From contig CM027377.1 of assembly GCA_015680905.1 (NCBI GenBank), positions 87,625,001-87,689,000 of the forward strand: a DNA stretch of 64,000 bases, given 5' to 3'. The notes under the pieces are model-generated. The model was not told the origin of the DNA and searched no databases. It worked only from the letters and a program-made list of their open reading frames with translations. A program made the position numbers and the translations under genes. This DNA is from Coptis chinensis (lineage: Eukaryota > Streptophyta > Magnoliopsida > Ranunculales > Ranunculaceae). This document shows, piece by piece, positions 33,907 through 45,641 of this stretch (position 1 is its first letter; the number at the start of each line of letters is the position of its first letter).

Positions 33907-35342
33907 TAGGGCTGGCAATGGGTTGGATTAGTCCGGATATATATATATGCAAATCCAAAATCGATATGCTTTTCAACAATGCAAACCCAGAATCGGACCG
34001 GACTCGAACGGATATTCGAGTTAATTAAAAAACCAAACCGAACCGAAAAACTTTTTTTTTAATTTCAGATCTAATCCATTCCGAACCAATAACCTCAATT
34101 TGGATTGGTGAACCGAGTCTTCTATAATTGGATCCTAATTTGTGTTATATAAATATTAAATAATTTTTTTTACTAAACACAAACAAAGTACACAAAATCA
34201 AAAGACATAATAGATGATTTGAAATCCAGATTTGTAAGGGTGGATTTTCCTTTAGATAGAAACCATCTTTTTATTATGTAAAAAAAATATAATAATATTA
34301 CATATGTCTTTCGCATATCTTATTTTGGAAATTTAAATGTTGCAATATTGCATAAGGTAATAGGAATAGGGTCGCGGTATTGACACCCCACTTTTTGGAA
34401 TTGGCACCCCTCCATTAATCACATAAAAAAACACTCATGGCAAGAAGCTGTCACGAGATCGCACAATCCAAGACATCGGGTTGCCGTGAGATCCCATATC
34501 CCACGAAAGGTGGTTGCCGTGGGTCATTTATTTATTTAATAGCCACCGTAAAAAAAGTTAGTTGTCGCGAGATAGTTGTGTTCACTAAAATGGAATCTTT
34601 GTTTGTGTTAATTATCAAAAAAATTCTTCATTAATTTGATCATAAGTTTTTCTTATAGCATATGAAATATATTTGCTGCAAGATAGCAAAATTATGTCTC
34701 GATTGTACATTATTTTTATCAGGATTTTGGTGTTGTTCTTAGAGTGTATAAAGAAACTTTAAAGAAAAAAATGATGTATTCATATGTCGTGTGTGTTAAA
34801 TACGCAAAATTTGAAGTGAAAAAAACCAAAAAACACAAAAAAAAAAAATTCCGCGGCAACTCCCTGCCGTGGGATATGGGATCTCGCAGTAACCTGATGC
34901 CGTGGATTGTGCGATCTCATGGCAATTGCCTACCATGGGATATGAGATCTCGCGGCAACTGCCTACTGTGGGATATAGGATCTCGCGACAAACTGATGTC
35001 GTAGAACTATCGGACATGTGGGGTGTAAAAAGACATATAAAAAATAACCATTATTATTTTACTTTTTGCTAAAAAAGTGCCAATCCCATAAAGTGGGGTG
35101 TCAATACCGTGCCCTATAGAAATATGTGGTAGAGGAAAATTAGAAAGAATAAGACTCAAAATTTTAAATGGAATTAGGCCCATAACAGTTCGATACATAA
35201 TTAATCCAGAACCAATCTAATAGTAAGAGTCCGGTTCTGATTTTCAAGACCCACAGCGATCCAATATGCTAAGTACCTGTCCCATCCCAAGGTTTTGTAC
35301 CGGATCGGGTATCGGTTCTTATCCGACCCATTGGCAGCTCCA
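33907..35342. mobile_element. hAT-like non-autonomous element
   Basis: The left end TAGGGCTGGCAATGGGTTGG and the right end (reverse complement CTGGAGCTGCCAATGGGTCGG) form imperfect terminal inverted repeats. The start TAGGGCTGGCAA is of the hAT type. Candidate 8-bp flanks (GACACAAA, GGAATAAA) match only partly. There is no transposase. A second element is nested within. Confidence 0.6.
34365..35117. mobile_element. Nested MITE with satellite-like core
   Basis: The ends ATAGGGTCGCGGTATTGACA and, reversed, ATAGGGCACGGTATTGACA continue into CCCCACTTT and TTGGCAC in both arms, giving about 42 bp of inverted terminus. The interior repeats a unit with GTGGGATATGGGATCTCGC and GGCAACTGCC in both orientations (34440-34530 and 34850-35005). 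Confidence 0.75.
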
Positions 35343-35487
35343 GGGAATAAAAAAGTGAAGAGAACACGTGGAGAGCAAATAGGAGTGGGTGGATAAAGAG
35401 AGAGGTACACGTAATAAGAAATAAAACAAATATAGGAAAGGCGCGTTGAAAGAAATAACGCGTTTTGCACACGGTGAATGCGGGCAT

Positions 35488-35498
35488 CTATTAAAAGG
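35488..35498 (+). promoter_or_regulatory. Candidate TATA box of the GRP gene
   Basis: CTATTAAAAGG lies about 120 bp before a likely 5' UTR donor site. It is a weak but plausible plant TATA box. Confidence 0.4.
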
Positions 35499-35601
35499 AA
35501 CAAGTCACCATTCTTCATATTCTCAGATCAGATTACTTCTGTTTCATCCTCCTTCTCTATCTACATATTTTCTCTTGGAGGAAACCAACCAACCTACAGC
35601 C

Positions 35602-36239
35602 GTGAGTGAGGTAAAGAACATACGATTTTCATTCTGTTTGTTTCCTTCCTTCATTTGATTTCTTTTGGTTTCATGATAATATATACTTATACAGTATTAT
35701 AGATCTTTTATAATAAAATAAAAAATAAACAATAATGTTTAGTGCCTATGGATCGCCTTTTGGTTTGATGTTTATATGTTGTCTCCATTTAGTTTAGGTA
35801 CGGACACGGTTGTTTATTTATTTATTTTAGTCTCATCCTGCTTCTGAATTTGACAAATTGGTAAAATTAAGTGGTTTGAAAATGATTGGGTATGATACAA
35901 ATTTGTATAAGTGCACCTGAATGTTGACAGGGGCGCCTATCTGCTACGGTGCTACCTATTGAACATATTAATAAATCTGAAAGACTGAAACATTACAAGA
36001 GAAAATTTTAAAACCTCGACCAAGGTACTCAGTAATACATCAAATGGAGTTAAAATCGGTTACAATGTCGAAACACCTATCCGCTTCATTACTTTATACT
36101 TAGGTCAGATAATATGCCTTATGTCTACTTACAATTCCAGGCTGTATCCCCTACTTCAAATGTTTGTATACCCTGTTTTTCAATTGATTTTTTATTATTG
36201 TATTTAAAATAGTGGTTAATTATTTATATGTTTGTGTAG
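35602..36239 (+). other. Probable intron in the 5' UTR of the GRP gene
   Basis: Donor GTGAGT at 35602 (alternatively GTAAAG at 35611) and acceptor TTTGTGTAG ending at 36239 bracket a T-rich stretch. The exon continues to the ATG at 36263. UTR introns are common in highly expressed plant genes. Confidence 0.5.
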
Positions 36240-36262
36240 CATCACTTTTACAACAAAGAGTA

Positions 36263-37280
36263 ATGGGAGGTGGAAAGGACAAGCATGGTGAATCAGAGTC
36301 GAGCGACAAAGGCCTCTTCTCGAACCTCACTCAAGGACTAGCTGGAGCGCATTATCCTCAACAACATGGGGGTTACCCTCCGCAGCATGGATACCCTCCA
36401 CAGCAAGGTTATCCTCCTCAGCACGGATACCCACCACAGCAAGGTTATCCTCCGCAGCAAGGCTACCCACCGGCTGGATATCCTCCCCAGCATGGATACC
36501 CACCAGCTGGTTATCCTGGTCCATCAGCTCCACCACATGGCGGTATGCAAATCTAACCATTCTAAATATCATTTTGCGTGTCTGTTGTTTCCTCTCCCTT
36601 TTATAGAAGCAATTGTCTATCAGATTCATAGAACTAGTAGCCAATTCGATTGTTACTTTGGAATATATGATCAAGCACAGCCCATATCCTTCTTTTATAT
36701 GTACAAAATGACTTGTTTTTTTTTTGGAATCTGAACACAAGGTCTTCAAGCAGTTTTTAATAGACACCAATGTGTACTGGGTGTTTTGTGAAATGGCCTC
36801 CAGTTTGTTTGGTGCCTGGTTCTGAACCTCCTCTTACCATAGATTTATGATTGAAATAAAGCTCTGTCCATGATAGTTTGTCTTAGAATTCCCATAACTT
36901 GGACACTTGTAGTGCCAACAGTGATGGTCATAGTAATTAGATGGCTCAATTAGTCAGTTTGCTTTGACCTTTTTGTGAAATTGGTACCTCTGTGTTGGCA
37001 ACTACTCATTCTTAAATCTCTTATAGGGGGACATGGCATAGGTGGAATGCTGGCTGGCGGTGCTGCCGCAGCCGCTGCCGCTTATGGAGCACACCAGATG
37101 ACTCAGGGAAGTCATGGGGGAAGTCATGGGGCTCATAATATGGGATATGGTGCCTACGGCCGTGGTTCCCACGGATACGGGGGCAAATTCAAGCACCATG
37201 GAAAGTTCAAGCAGGGAAAGTTTGGCAAACATGGGAAGCATGGAAAGCATGGAGGGGGAAAGTTCAAGAAGTGGAAGTGA
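36263..37280 (+). CDS. Glycine-rich protein A3-like (XYPPX-repeat family)
   Basis: There are two coding exons, 36263-36542 and 37027-37280, with intron 36543-37026 (GTATGC...TTATAG) splitting a glycine codon. They give 177 residues. The ATG at 36263 is chosen because it follows the 3' splice site and begins the family-typical MGGGKDKHGES. Residues 1-30 are hydrophilic. Residues about 31-92 carry eight or so YPPQHG/YPPQQG/YPPAG repeats. Residues about 95-116 form an alanine-rich hydrophobic stretch (GGMLAGGAAAAAAAYGAHQM). The tail is Gly/His/Lys-rich and ends KFKKWK. The layout is that of plant glycine-rich protein A3. The role in the family is poorly defined; the Ala-rich segment may associate with membranes. 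The frame is intact and the gene appears functional. Confidence 0.88.
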
Positions 37281-38594
37281 TTGCGGTGTTTGAAACTAAA
37301 CCTATTAGGTTTTGCTTCTATAATTTCCTTTCTGGTTTTGATATACTACTGATTTTACTTTTCTAAGAAGGCTCACAGAGTCCTTGTGGCCATGTGTGCT
37401 GGCGTTACTGCCTTGACTTATGTTACTTTATCATATATACTATGTTTTAATCAACATTAGATGTAAATACAAGGTTGTTCTTCACGTCTGTCTTTGTCTG
37501 CCTTAAAAACAGCATGTTCGTAGATGCATGTTTTTGTCACCTAAAAGGTCATAAGAAAATCTTCATCTGGTTTTGTCAGTTGTGTAGTTTTCTGGAAGCT
37601 GGTAACAGCCTTGACAAAATCATCTTGTCCGCTTTGTGTAGAAGGTTAAATTGAGAAATACATCTACAGGAGTTTAAATGGTGAATGATTTAGGCTTCCA
37701 TTGGTGAGCTTTGAGCCGAGTATTGGGATTTAAGGTGGCTCAGGTGTGGTATATTATTACTTAATAGATATTGCATAAACCTGTCAATGCAAGGTGTGGT
37801 ATGTACCTTTCTCCATAGATTTCACATTGACGCGAAGGGTAGAGTTAGTGGTAGGAAAGTTGTTGAACTTATTTCATGATTTCCATAATGTTTTGACTGT
37901 AGTTTTTCTTACTCCAAAGTCTCTGAAAACACTCTTTCGTGGCTTGTGCGGTTGCACCACATACTCTTGCTTTAAACAGTGCACCTCGACATTTCTTTGC
38001 CTTGATCAGCATTTATGATGATATTATGAAAACAATCTTGCATACCTAGGAAATAGAGTTCTTTCAAAAACAATTGAAAAGAAAGCAGATGAATTTTGAT
38101 ACTTCGATTCTAAGGTATTAGTTCCTATTTTAAAAATTCAGCTTGAGCATTCCATCAGTATCTCGTAGTGTTGTCATTTTTTTCCTTCGGTATTGATCTG
38201 GACAGCTTAATGTGCCTGACAACTTATGCTCCTTGCCTCCTTCCTAGTCAATAATGCACAAGAATGTTTTCCTCCAACATTGGATCTCATTCCAAACATA
38301 CATTGTTTCTTCCAACGATTTCAAGCTTTCTCTACAGCAGTCATTACTCCCACTTGTTAAGCATAAAAAGAATGGAGCACTCACGATAAGACGAAGAATA
38401 TATAGTCATTAGGCCTCTGCAATTCATAAAGTAACATCTGAGTGTCATGGTTCTTTCGGGTGTGACACTGAAACTGTGTGCAAGGATAATTAAGTTTTTT
38501 TGTTCATATTAAGACAAAATGGCCAACCCAACCGACAAATGCTCTAAGTATCTAAGAAATTAAGGGAACGACCCAACTCTGAAACTGTAAATTT
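37281..38594. other. 3' flank of the GRP gene, no gene seen
   Basis: This is AT-rich sequence after the stop codon at 37280, including the presumed 3' UTR of the GRP gene. No coding motif or repeat was recognised. Confidence 0.5.
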
Positions 38595-39082
38595 TCAGAA
38601 AGCTTTCCTCGGCACAGAATTCTTCAATGGTCTCTTCTTTTTCCTTTCTTTCCCCTCAATGCCGACCTTTGTGTAGGCTATTTCCTGCTTTTTCACATCA
38701 GTGTTCCTACTCCCGGTCACCATCTTATAAGAAGCAGGAGGGAGATCACTCAGTTTCCCAAATTGCTCTGCGTAGAAGTTCCAAAGCTCTAGCCTGGCAA
38801 ACAACAGTTTATAACTGATGCAATCATACCAAATAAAAATTGCAATACTGAGAGATATATTTTTTCTAGCTAATTAGGAGGTGGTAACTCACATACCAGT
38901 ATGCCAGATATTGGAATGGAGCGTATTTTTTGTATATTTCATTGGCATCTTTGTTCACAGTCTTGGCACTGCATATTTCCCTTGCATGCACCTGTCCACA
39001 AGAATAAAAACTACGTACGGGAAAGTGGGTTTTTTACGAAATAGTGAAGAAAGATCGATTCCAAATAATGAAGACAAAAAAG

Positions 39083-39113
<31 letters not shown>

Positions 39114-40354
39114 ATACACATACCATGTATATATCGTGATCCTTAAGACTTCGTTGGCAATATTTGAATGACAATGGATGTTCATTTAAACAAAAAAAAA
39201 GTAAAAAAGAAAAAGAAAATGTATATGATGATGATCAGCTGGCTAACCTGTTTAATGTGTCTGATAGTCTCAGTGTCCGCTGGGATCCTCTGGTAAAATC
39301 CCATACAAGTCAATACGTAAGAAGATGTGAAAGAGCCAATGCCTTTCACACTTTCCAGCATTATTGTCACAGTGTTATAATCCTGGTCGTCTTCAAAGTG
39401 AAGCTCGCCGCTCTCAATGCTCCTCACGAGCCTTACAATGGTTTCTGCTCTATAACCAAGATTGCAACGCTTTTCTAAGAACTCTTTTTTAACATTGGCC
39501 AACTCTTTGGACGTTGGAAAATCTCCCAATGACGACGTTTCTGCAGCTCCACGTTTTCTCTTGGCCTTCTGCTTAAAACCTTTCAACTCCAATTGGACGT
39601 CACACAAAGCTCTAGCCATATCTAAGGACCTCCCCCACCTACCGCAGTCCAATTAGCAGTTAAAAGTTAAAACCACAAAGCAAATATAATCACATAGCTA
39701 AGCTACCTTAGCTTATGTTAGTAGCATGTACGTACAATCAGACTCACCCACAATTACAAAGGAGGATAGACTTGACTATATCTTCAAATAGAGTTGGAGA
39801 ACGAAAAATACGACCAAATCCTACTATCTTGGCCCCTGGATGAATCTCATGGAATTCACTGATATCATTTTCCTCTTTCTCAGATACCCTTAACATTCTA
39901 CTGACTTGAGCCTGGAGATATATTAAATAAAAGAGATAAAAATATATTAGAACTACAACTGATCACTAGCTTGATAGATAGATACATATAGTCAATAATT
40001 AATTGATATATATACCAATACCAATAATACTTGTTTGTCTTGAGAGGAGATGAAATGTGTGCCAACAACTTGAACATGCAGATTAGAACTGTCATTGGAA
40101 GGTTGATATATTCGAACAACAACGGTCGTTGTGGAGCTGGATGAGAATAAACGGAAGGGTCTCTGCAGAGTCTTGGTTGCGGGATCCCAATGATTGGGAG
40201 CCATCATGAAGAATCCATGGCTGCATACTGCCTTTTCCAAATCAAATGTCAGTGAACTACTTCCAAGTAATAAATACAAAACGCAGCCGTCGTAAGGTGA
40301 ACTCATTTCCTTTTCGTACATTCTACCTGTGCACCTATGAAAATGCTCTAGCAT
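38595..40354 (-). CDS. HhH-GPD DNA glycosylase-like protein
   Basis: There are five exons on the minus strand: 40354-40031, 39911-39748, 39638-39248, 38991-38897 and 38793-38595. All have GT-AG borders and matching phases, and give 390 residues; if Met at 40321 (MYEKEM) is used, 379. Exon 1 holds the N-terminal domain (DLEKAVCSHGFFMMAPNHWD). Exon 2 gives AQVSRMLRVSEKEE and FRSPTLFEDIVKSILLCNC. Exon 3 carries the helix-hairpin-helix (VKGIGSFTSSYVL, about residues 260-272) and the catalytic-type aspartate in PADTETIRH (Asp284). Exons 4-5 give VHAREICSAKTVNKDANEIY and ELWNFYAEQFGKLSDLP. Family role: base excision repair, removal of damaged bases in DNA, presumably nuclear. No Lys stands in the bifunctional glycosylase/lyase position, so it is probably monofunctional. 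The true start is uncertain because the upstream exon was not identified. Confidence 0.85.
39083..39109. repeat. (CT)n microsatellite
   Basis: About 13 CT units lie within intron 3 of the glycosylase-like gene. Confidence 0.9.
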
Positions 40355-41149
40355 AAGTAAGAATCATGATTCAGCAATTATATCTTTTAAAATAAATAAA
40401 AGTTGAAATAATGGATCAAGCAACTACAGGAAAAAAGGAGCTTAAATGGCCAAGCGCAGAATTGTGAAAAGAACAAGCTAGGAGCAGCAGCGTACCGGGT
40501 AGCTTAGACTGAGGAGACCTGCTCTTGAATATTCGTTGAGATGAGAGATGGAACCCAAAAATCCACAGAGAGAGAGAGGACGTACATATATATATATGAA
40601 GAGCCTAAGACGATCTAAGAAGACGAATGAACAAAGTTTCTTTGGGTGTCTTGCTTGCATGCTTCGGTAGCAAGCAGTGCAATAAATTGCGCGCACTGGT
40701 CTCAAGTAATAATAACTACATTGATATTTGATCTCAATAACATTGATAAATCAGTTTCTAAAAGTAATATCAGCTTAGGAAAAAGGGAACTCTAGGAAAA
40801 ACTAATCAGTACGTATTCCCATAAGAGATAATATATAACCATTTTTCCATGCATGTGGCCATCTAAATCTATTATTGCACAGTGGGCGAAAATGCTCATA
40901 AGTGATATTAGGAGGCCAAATCAGCAGTATTTTTAAGTGGGTACACAAAGTTAATTAAAAGTCATCACAGTATTTTAATTAATTGCGAGTCAATCCCTAC
41001 TACAAATTACATTTGACGTTGGATTTGCTCAAGATTCTCTAGATGTTCTTCGGATACATATTATAAGAACAAAACAATTACACGCCCAATCTCTAAACCA
41101 ATTCGCAATAACTACGAATCATTCAAACACAAAATTTGAATCTTAAAAA
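40355..41149 (-). other. Upstream region of the glycosylase-like gene
   Basis: This probably holds its 5' UTR and promoter. GAGA-rich and TATATATATG sequence lies near 40566-40598. No other gene is supported. Confidence 0.4.
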
Positions 41150-42430
41150 AAACAAGAAATTGGTCCCAAGGCCCAATTTCAATTCAAAACAACTCTAGAG
41201 GACATAGTTTTTTTTATAATCACTCACAAGGACAAATTTTCGGGTGAAAATAGCCCTGAAAACCAATTTTCGCGTGAAAATAACCCTCAAGGACAAATGG
41301 CCCGGATTTGCAATAAATATTTTTCGATTTTACCCTTTCTGTTATTTTACTATGAACAATGAGTGTTCATACCTTATGCTGATGTATGAACAATGATTGT
41401 TTATACCCAAATAGGTATGAACAATGATTGTTCATACTTCAATAAGTGTTCTTATTGATCATACATTATATTCAGGTATGAACATTGATTGTTCATACCC
41501 CAAATAGGCATGAACAATAATTGTTCATACCCTAATATATGTATGAACAATGACTGTTTATAGCTTATGTTGATCTATGAACAATGATTGTTCATACCCA
41601 AAATAGGTATGAACAATTATTTTTCATATATGAACAATTATTGTTCATACTCCAATAGTGTTCTTATTTATCATACATTATATTTAAGTATGAATACGTA
41701 TTGTTCATATCTGTTTTTGGTATAAACATTTATTGTTCATATCTGCTTTGGGTTCATGTTTTTTTGTTGGTATGAACTCGTATTGTTCATACCTAAAGTA
41801 GGTATGAACAATCAATGTTCATATATGTTTTGGGTATAAACATTAATTGTTCATATATGTTTTGGGTATGAACGATAAATGTTCATATCTATTTTGGGTT
41901 CATGTTTTTTTTTGGGTATGAACATGGATTGTTCATGCCTAAAGAATCAATGTTCATATGTGTTTTGGGTATGAACATTTATTGTTCATATCTGTTTTGT
42001 TCATAGTCCAATAGGTATGAACACTCATTGTTCATAGCTAATGTTCATAATTAGGGGTATAAACAATGATTGTTCATATATGCTTTGGGTATGAACAGTT
42101 ATTGTTAATATATGTTTTGGGTTCATGTTTTCATAGCCACAATCAATGTTCATAGCTGATGTTCAACATGGGTAGGTATGAACAATCAATGTCCATACCT
42201 ATTATGGGTATGAACAATCAATGTTCATAACCGGATTGTTTCGGTTGGGTCGGGTCGTTTATTTTTTTTCTTCAGGGGTATACTTGACATTTCATCTACC
42301 CGAGCCGTTGTTATTTCGCATCAAGGGTAAACTTGAACTTTCAACCACCCGGTCCTTGTGAGTGATTAAAAGAAAAAGATGTCCTCTAGAGTTCCTTTTT
42401 GGGCTGATTTGTCCTCTAGAGTCGCTCTCT
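41150..42430. mobile_element. MITE-like element with a palindrome array
   Basis: The inverted ends are AACTCTAGAGGACAT near 41206 and ATGTCCTCTAGAGTT near 42377. Both are followed inward by TAATCACTCACAAGGAC or its complement, and TCTAGAGGAC is repeated just outside. Inner flanks (GGGTCGGGTCG, GTATACTTGAC) match the smaller copy at 5690-6396 in reverse. The core is filled by the palindrome array. No coding region. Confidence 0.7.
41352..42230. repeat. Array of about 22-24 copies of a 21-nt palindrome
   Basis: The consensus TATGAACAATNATTGTTCAT is repeated every 35-45 bp. The arms ATGAACA and TGTTCAT are conserved while the central five bases vary. Linkers include CCCAAATAGG and GTTTTGGG. It is found only once, in degenerate form, in the related element at 5690-6396. 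Confidence 0.9.
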
Positions 42431-45400
42431 TTAAAAAAAAAACCTCTTCGACTTCAACTAGGAATCCTAAAAACCCAAAATACCTTCGACTACTATTAAC
42501 CAAAAAAAATAAAACACACAAAGCCCAAACCGATGAGTTCTCAACCTCAAAAAAATTAAGAGTTCTCTCATTAACGAAGGAAGAGGAAGCAATTCGCCAG
42601 TTCATTGATTTGTAAGTTTTTGTAGTAATCTATTTTTTAACACCTATTTTTGGGTTTGAAATGTCTATTAATAAATATCGATCGACCTCTGGGTTTGAGA
42701 TAATATTGCAAGTGAGACATCTAAGCAAGACAAAATCAGTGAGTTATCATTGTGATTGTATTTACCATGAATTTGGTGGTGCTTGCGTAAGTTGGTACTT
42801 CATCTTATTAGATGATTTAGCTCAATAATATTTTTAGAATTGTATTCAATTAGATTGTTGTCTTGATATTTCACCTGTATCAAAATACTGAAATGTACGA
42901 ACTGAATGATTGAATGCCTTCCTTTTTTTAGTATGAGCAACCCTAAATCTTCTCATTTATTGAATTGAATATAGACTCCGGCCTCTTTTCAATACACAGT
43001 GAAACCATTTGTCTCACTGACTCCATTCTCTTTATTTTTAAGGTTAGGTTGCTCACAATCTTTTATTTTTTTTCCCCTTTTCCCTTTTTCTTATTGATTT
43101 ACAGAGTTTTTGTTACTCAATTTTGAACTAATAGTACCATTTGACTGTTCCAAACAAGCTCAAATGTTGTTGACTGAATGGTTAGTTTGTTCACACAGAA
43201 AAAAATGGTAAAAAAGAGATGGGCTTTAGACGTTAATGGTTCGTGGTTAAATGGATTCATAAGGTAAATCCATAACTAATTCTCGATGAATGTTAACAAT
43301 TGTAATCAGAAAGGTACACTATGAGAGCCGTCATCTTCTAAAACTTATATTTCTCTCATTCAAAAAGTGTAACAATTTCATTTCAAGTTTATTCTTGTTC
43401 TAGGCATTCAGATTGTATGGAATAGTGTAGTTATCTCACTCTTCTTCAAAGCCATCTAATTTGGTTTGCTAGATAATAAACGAAGGCATGGGCAAGACTC
43501 TGTGAAGTAGGTCTTTTGTGCAAATTGAAGGTACATAAACATTTTCAAACTTTTCCTTTTATCTGATAATGGTCCATGGTTCCATTGAATTAGGATTTGC
43601 AAGTACATTAAATTTACTTTTTAGGTACACTAATCTTGCTTTCACCATTAGGCGAGTGCTAAAGACACATGTGCATTTGGTTTTGGGGATGATATTTCAC
43701 AGGAAAGGGATTCGAGCTAGAAATGGCCTGAAAGATTGAAAGTTGTTTATCAATCATTGGAAGCGCAAAGGTATAACCTCTTTAAGTTTAAACTGCATTT
43801 ACTTGCTTTATTTGTTGTTTATATTGGACATCCATGGTGTTGTGCCTGCTTTCATTATAGTTCTTAAAAATGTCTATAAGGTCAATGAATCTTTTGGGTA
43901 TGGGAGAAAGGAGAGGCTATCCAAGTTTTGGAGTGCTTGGATATGTGTCGTGATGAGGTACATTTAGTATATTATCTATAAATTTAGCTGCATGATATAA
44001 TGCTATAGTTTTTTTTTTTTGGATAATATTGATATAATGATATGGTGAGATCATTGTGATGCCTTTGTGTTTAGTAGCTTTGGGGTAACCTAGAGAAATG
44101 AAACAGGGTCATCCCCTTTTTAGATTTTTATAGTTCATTGTTGTCCATGTTAGAGAAATACATGGAAGATTGAAGTGATGCATAACATATAATTTAACTT
44201 ACTCATCTTTCCTTCTAAGTTAAAACCCATTAAAATGGAAAGAAAGAAAAGCCTGACGTGCAAAACATGTCATTGTTTGAAGTGTGACCTACAAAGCATG
44301 TAACTTAGAAGTGAGAGCAAATGAGATAGAAGTAAGTTATTTTTCATAAGCTTCTTTGTCTTTTATGATAATTGTGGTAATGCAATGATGTTTGGAAACC
44401 ATCTTTTTAGTGGTTAGTGTTTTTTTTTTTTTGTCACTGAATATTGATTAAGTGATGCATGGCAGAGATTAATTAGGTGATATGGATGTGGAAGAAGCAA
44501 TGTGTCACTATATTTCTATTGTTGCCGAGTTATATCTTTCTTAGACAGATGGTTCTACATATTTCTGTAAGTTCTTACCATTAACTTTTTAAATACATAA
44601 TTTTTTGCTCTTGGTGTTTGTATGTGTGGCTGTGCAATTTGTTACATTCTTTTCTTTTAATTTCTTAAGAATTGATATGCAGAAGAATAAAGAAGGCGAT
44701 CAACTATGAGGCAAGTAGTTTCTCTGCTAAAGAAATAGTTGGACCAGTTTTCAGTAGCATAGCTTTCTACATGAGGATTCTAACAACGAACTGTAAGGTT
44801 TCTTCAGAATGCTTTGGTAATAAGTCTTTGACATTACATATATTTTTCTCCAATTGGTGTTACATGTTTAGGCTTTGATATTGTTAGTTTCTTGGTTAAA
44901 CTTTAGAGGTTGGATATTGGTGAACTAGCCACATTTCTATATAAGGATTTGTTATATTATGAAAGAGTTGAGTTTCAAATTTCATATTGAAGACCTCAAA
45001 TTGTGCTAAAGATTGCTAGAATTTGAAACTTCAACTATTTAATTTCCAAGTGAAAGAGGGAAAATTAAACCGTCACATTTTGCATGTAATGCAGGTGGTA
45101 TTTTCGCACTATATCTGCTGCTCTGCAGACATGCAAGACGTTTCATTCTGCCCAATTAACAGGCATCAGATGAAAAGTTGACGACATATGGACTGGAAGG
45201 ATCAACAAATACATGGCAGAGTTCTGTTGTGAAATCACTTTTTAAGAAGCATCTAAATATTCGTAATAGATATAGTTTGTTTAGCCAAAATCTTAGATAT
45301 AGTATACATACATAGAGAACTGTTTCTTGCTAGCTTTAGAACCAAACAATATGATTCCCTCATTCCAAGAATGAAATAATATCTGCCTAAACTTTGTTAG

Positions 45401-45636
45401 TTACTCAATACCGTTTGAATGTTACTTGGAGCTATAACTTTGTCAATAGATATAATTGATTGCGTTTATAACTTTGTCAATAGTTCAAAACTTTGTGATA
45501 TAACCGAAAGTTTATTTCTTGGAGGTATAAATGTTCATTTCAAATGTATATATAACTTTGTCAATAGTTTTATTGCTATCTCTTTCTAAAGCTTATATAT
45601 AATTAGGAATGTTGCAAGTCTGTCACGCCATATGAA
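42431..45636. other. AT-rich intergenic sequence, no gene supported
   Basis: Several short open frames (42379-42615, 43743-43967, 44672-44878) were read. None shows a recognisable domain, although 42530-42612 ends at a GTAAGT donor and could be an exon of an unknown or dead gene. Confidence 0.4.
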
Positions 45637-45641
45637 GTTGG

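Noticed and set aside
36327..36770. Minus-strand and alternative-frame readings over the GRP exon
   Set aside because: They are shadows of the YPP repeat coding sequence.
41352..42230. Regularly spaced palindromes as a CRISPR array
   Set aside because: The window is plant nuclear DNA. Spacers are related to one another, repeats are imperfect, and no cas genes are present. It is a transposon-internal repeat.
41352..42230. GAACA-N5-TGTTC resemblance to animal steroid-receptor half sites
   Set aside because: Spacer length and organism do not fit; this is coincidence of a palindromic repeat.
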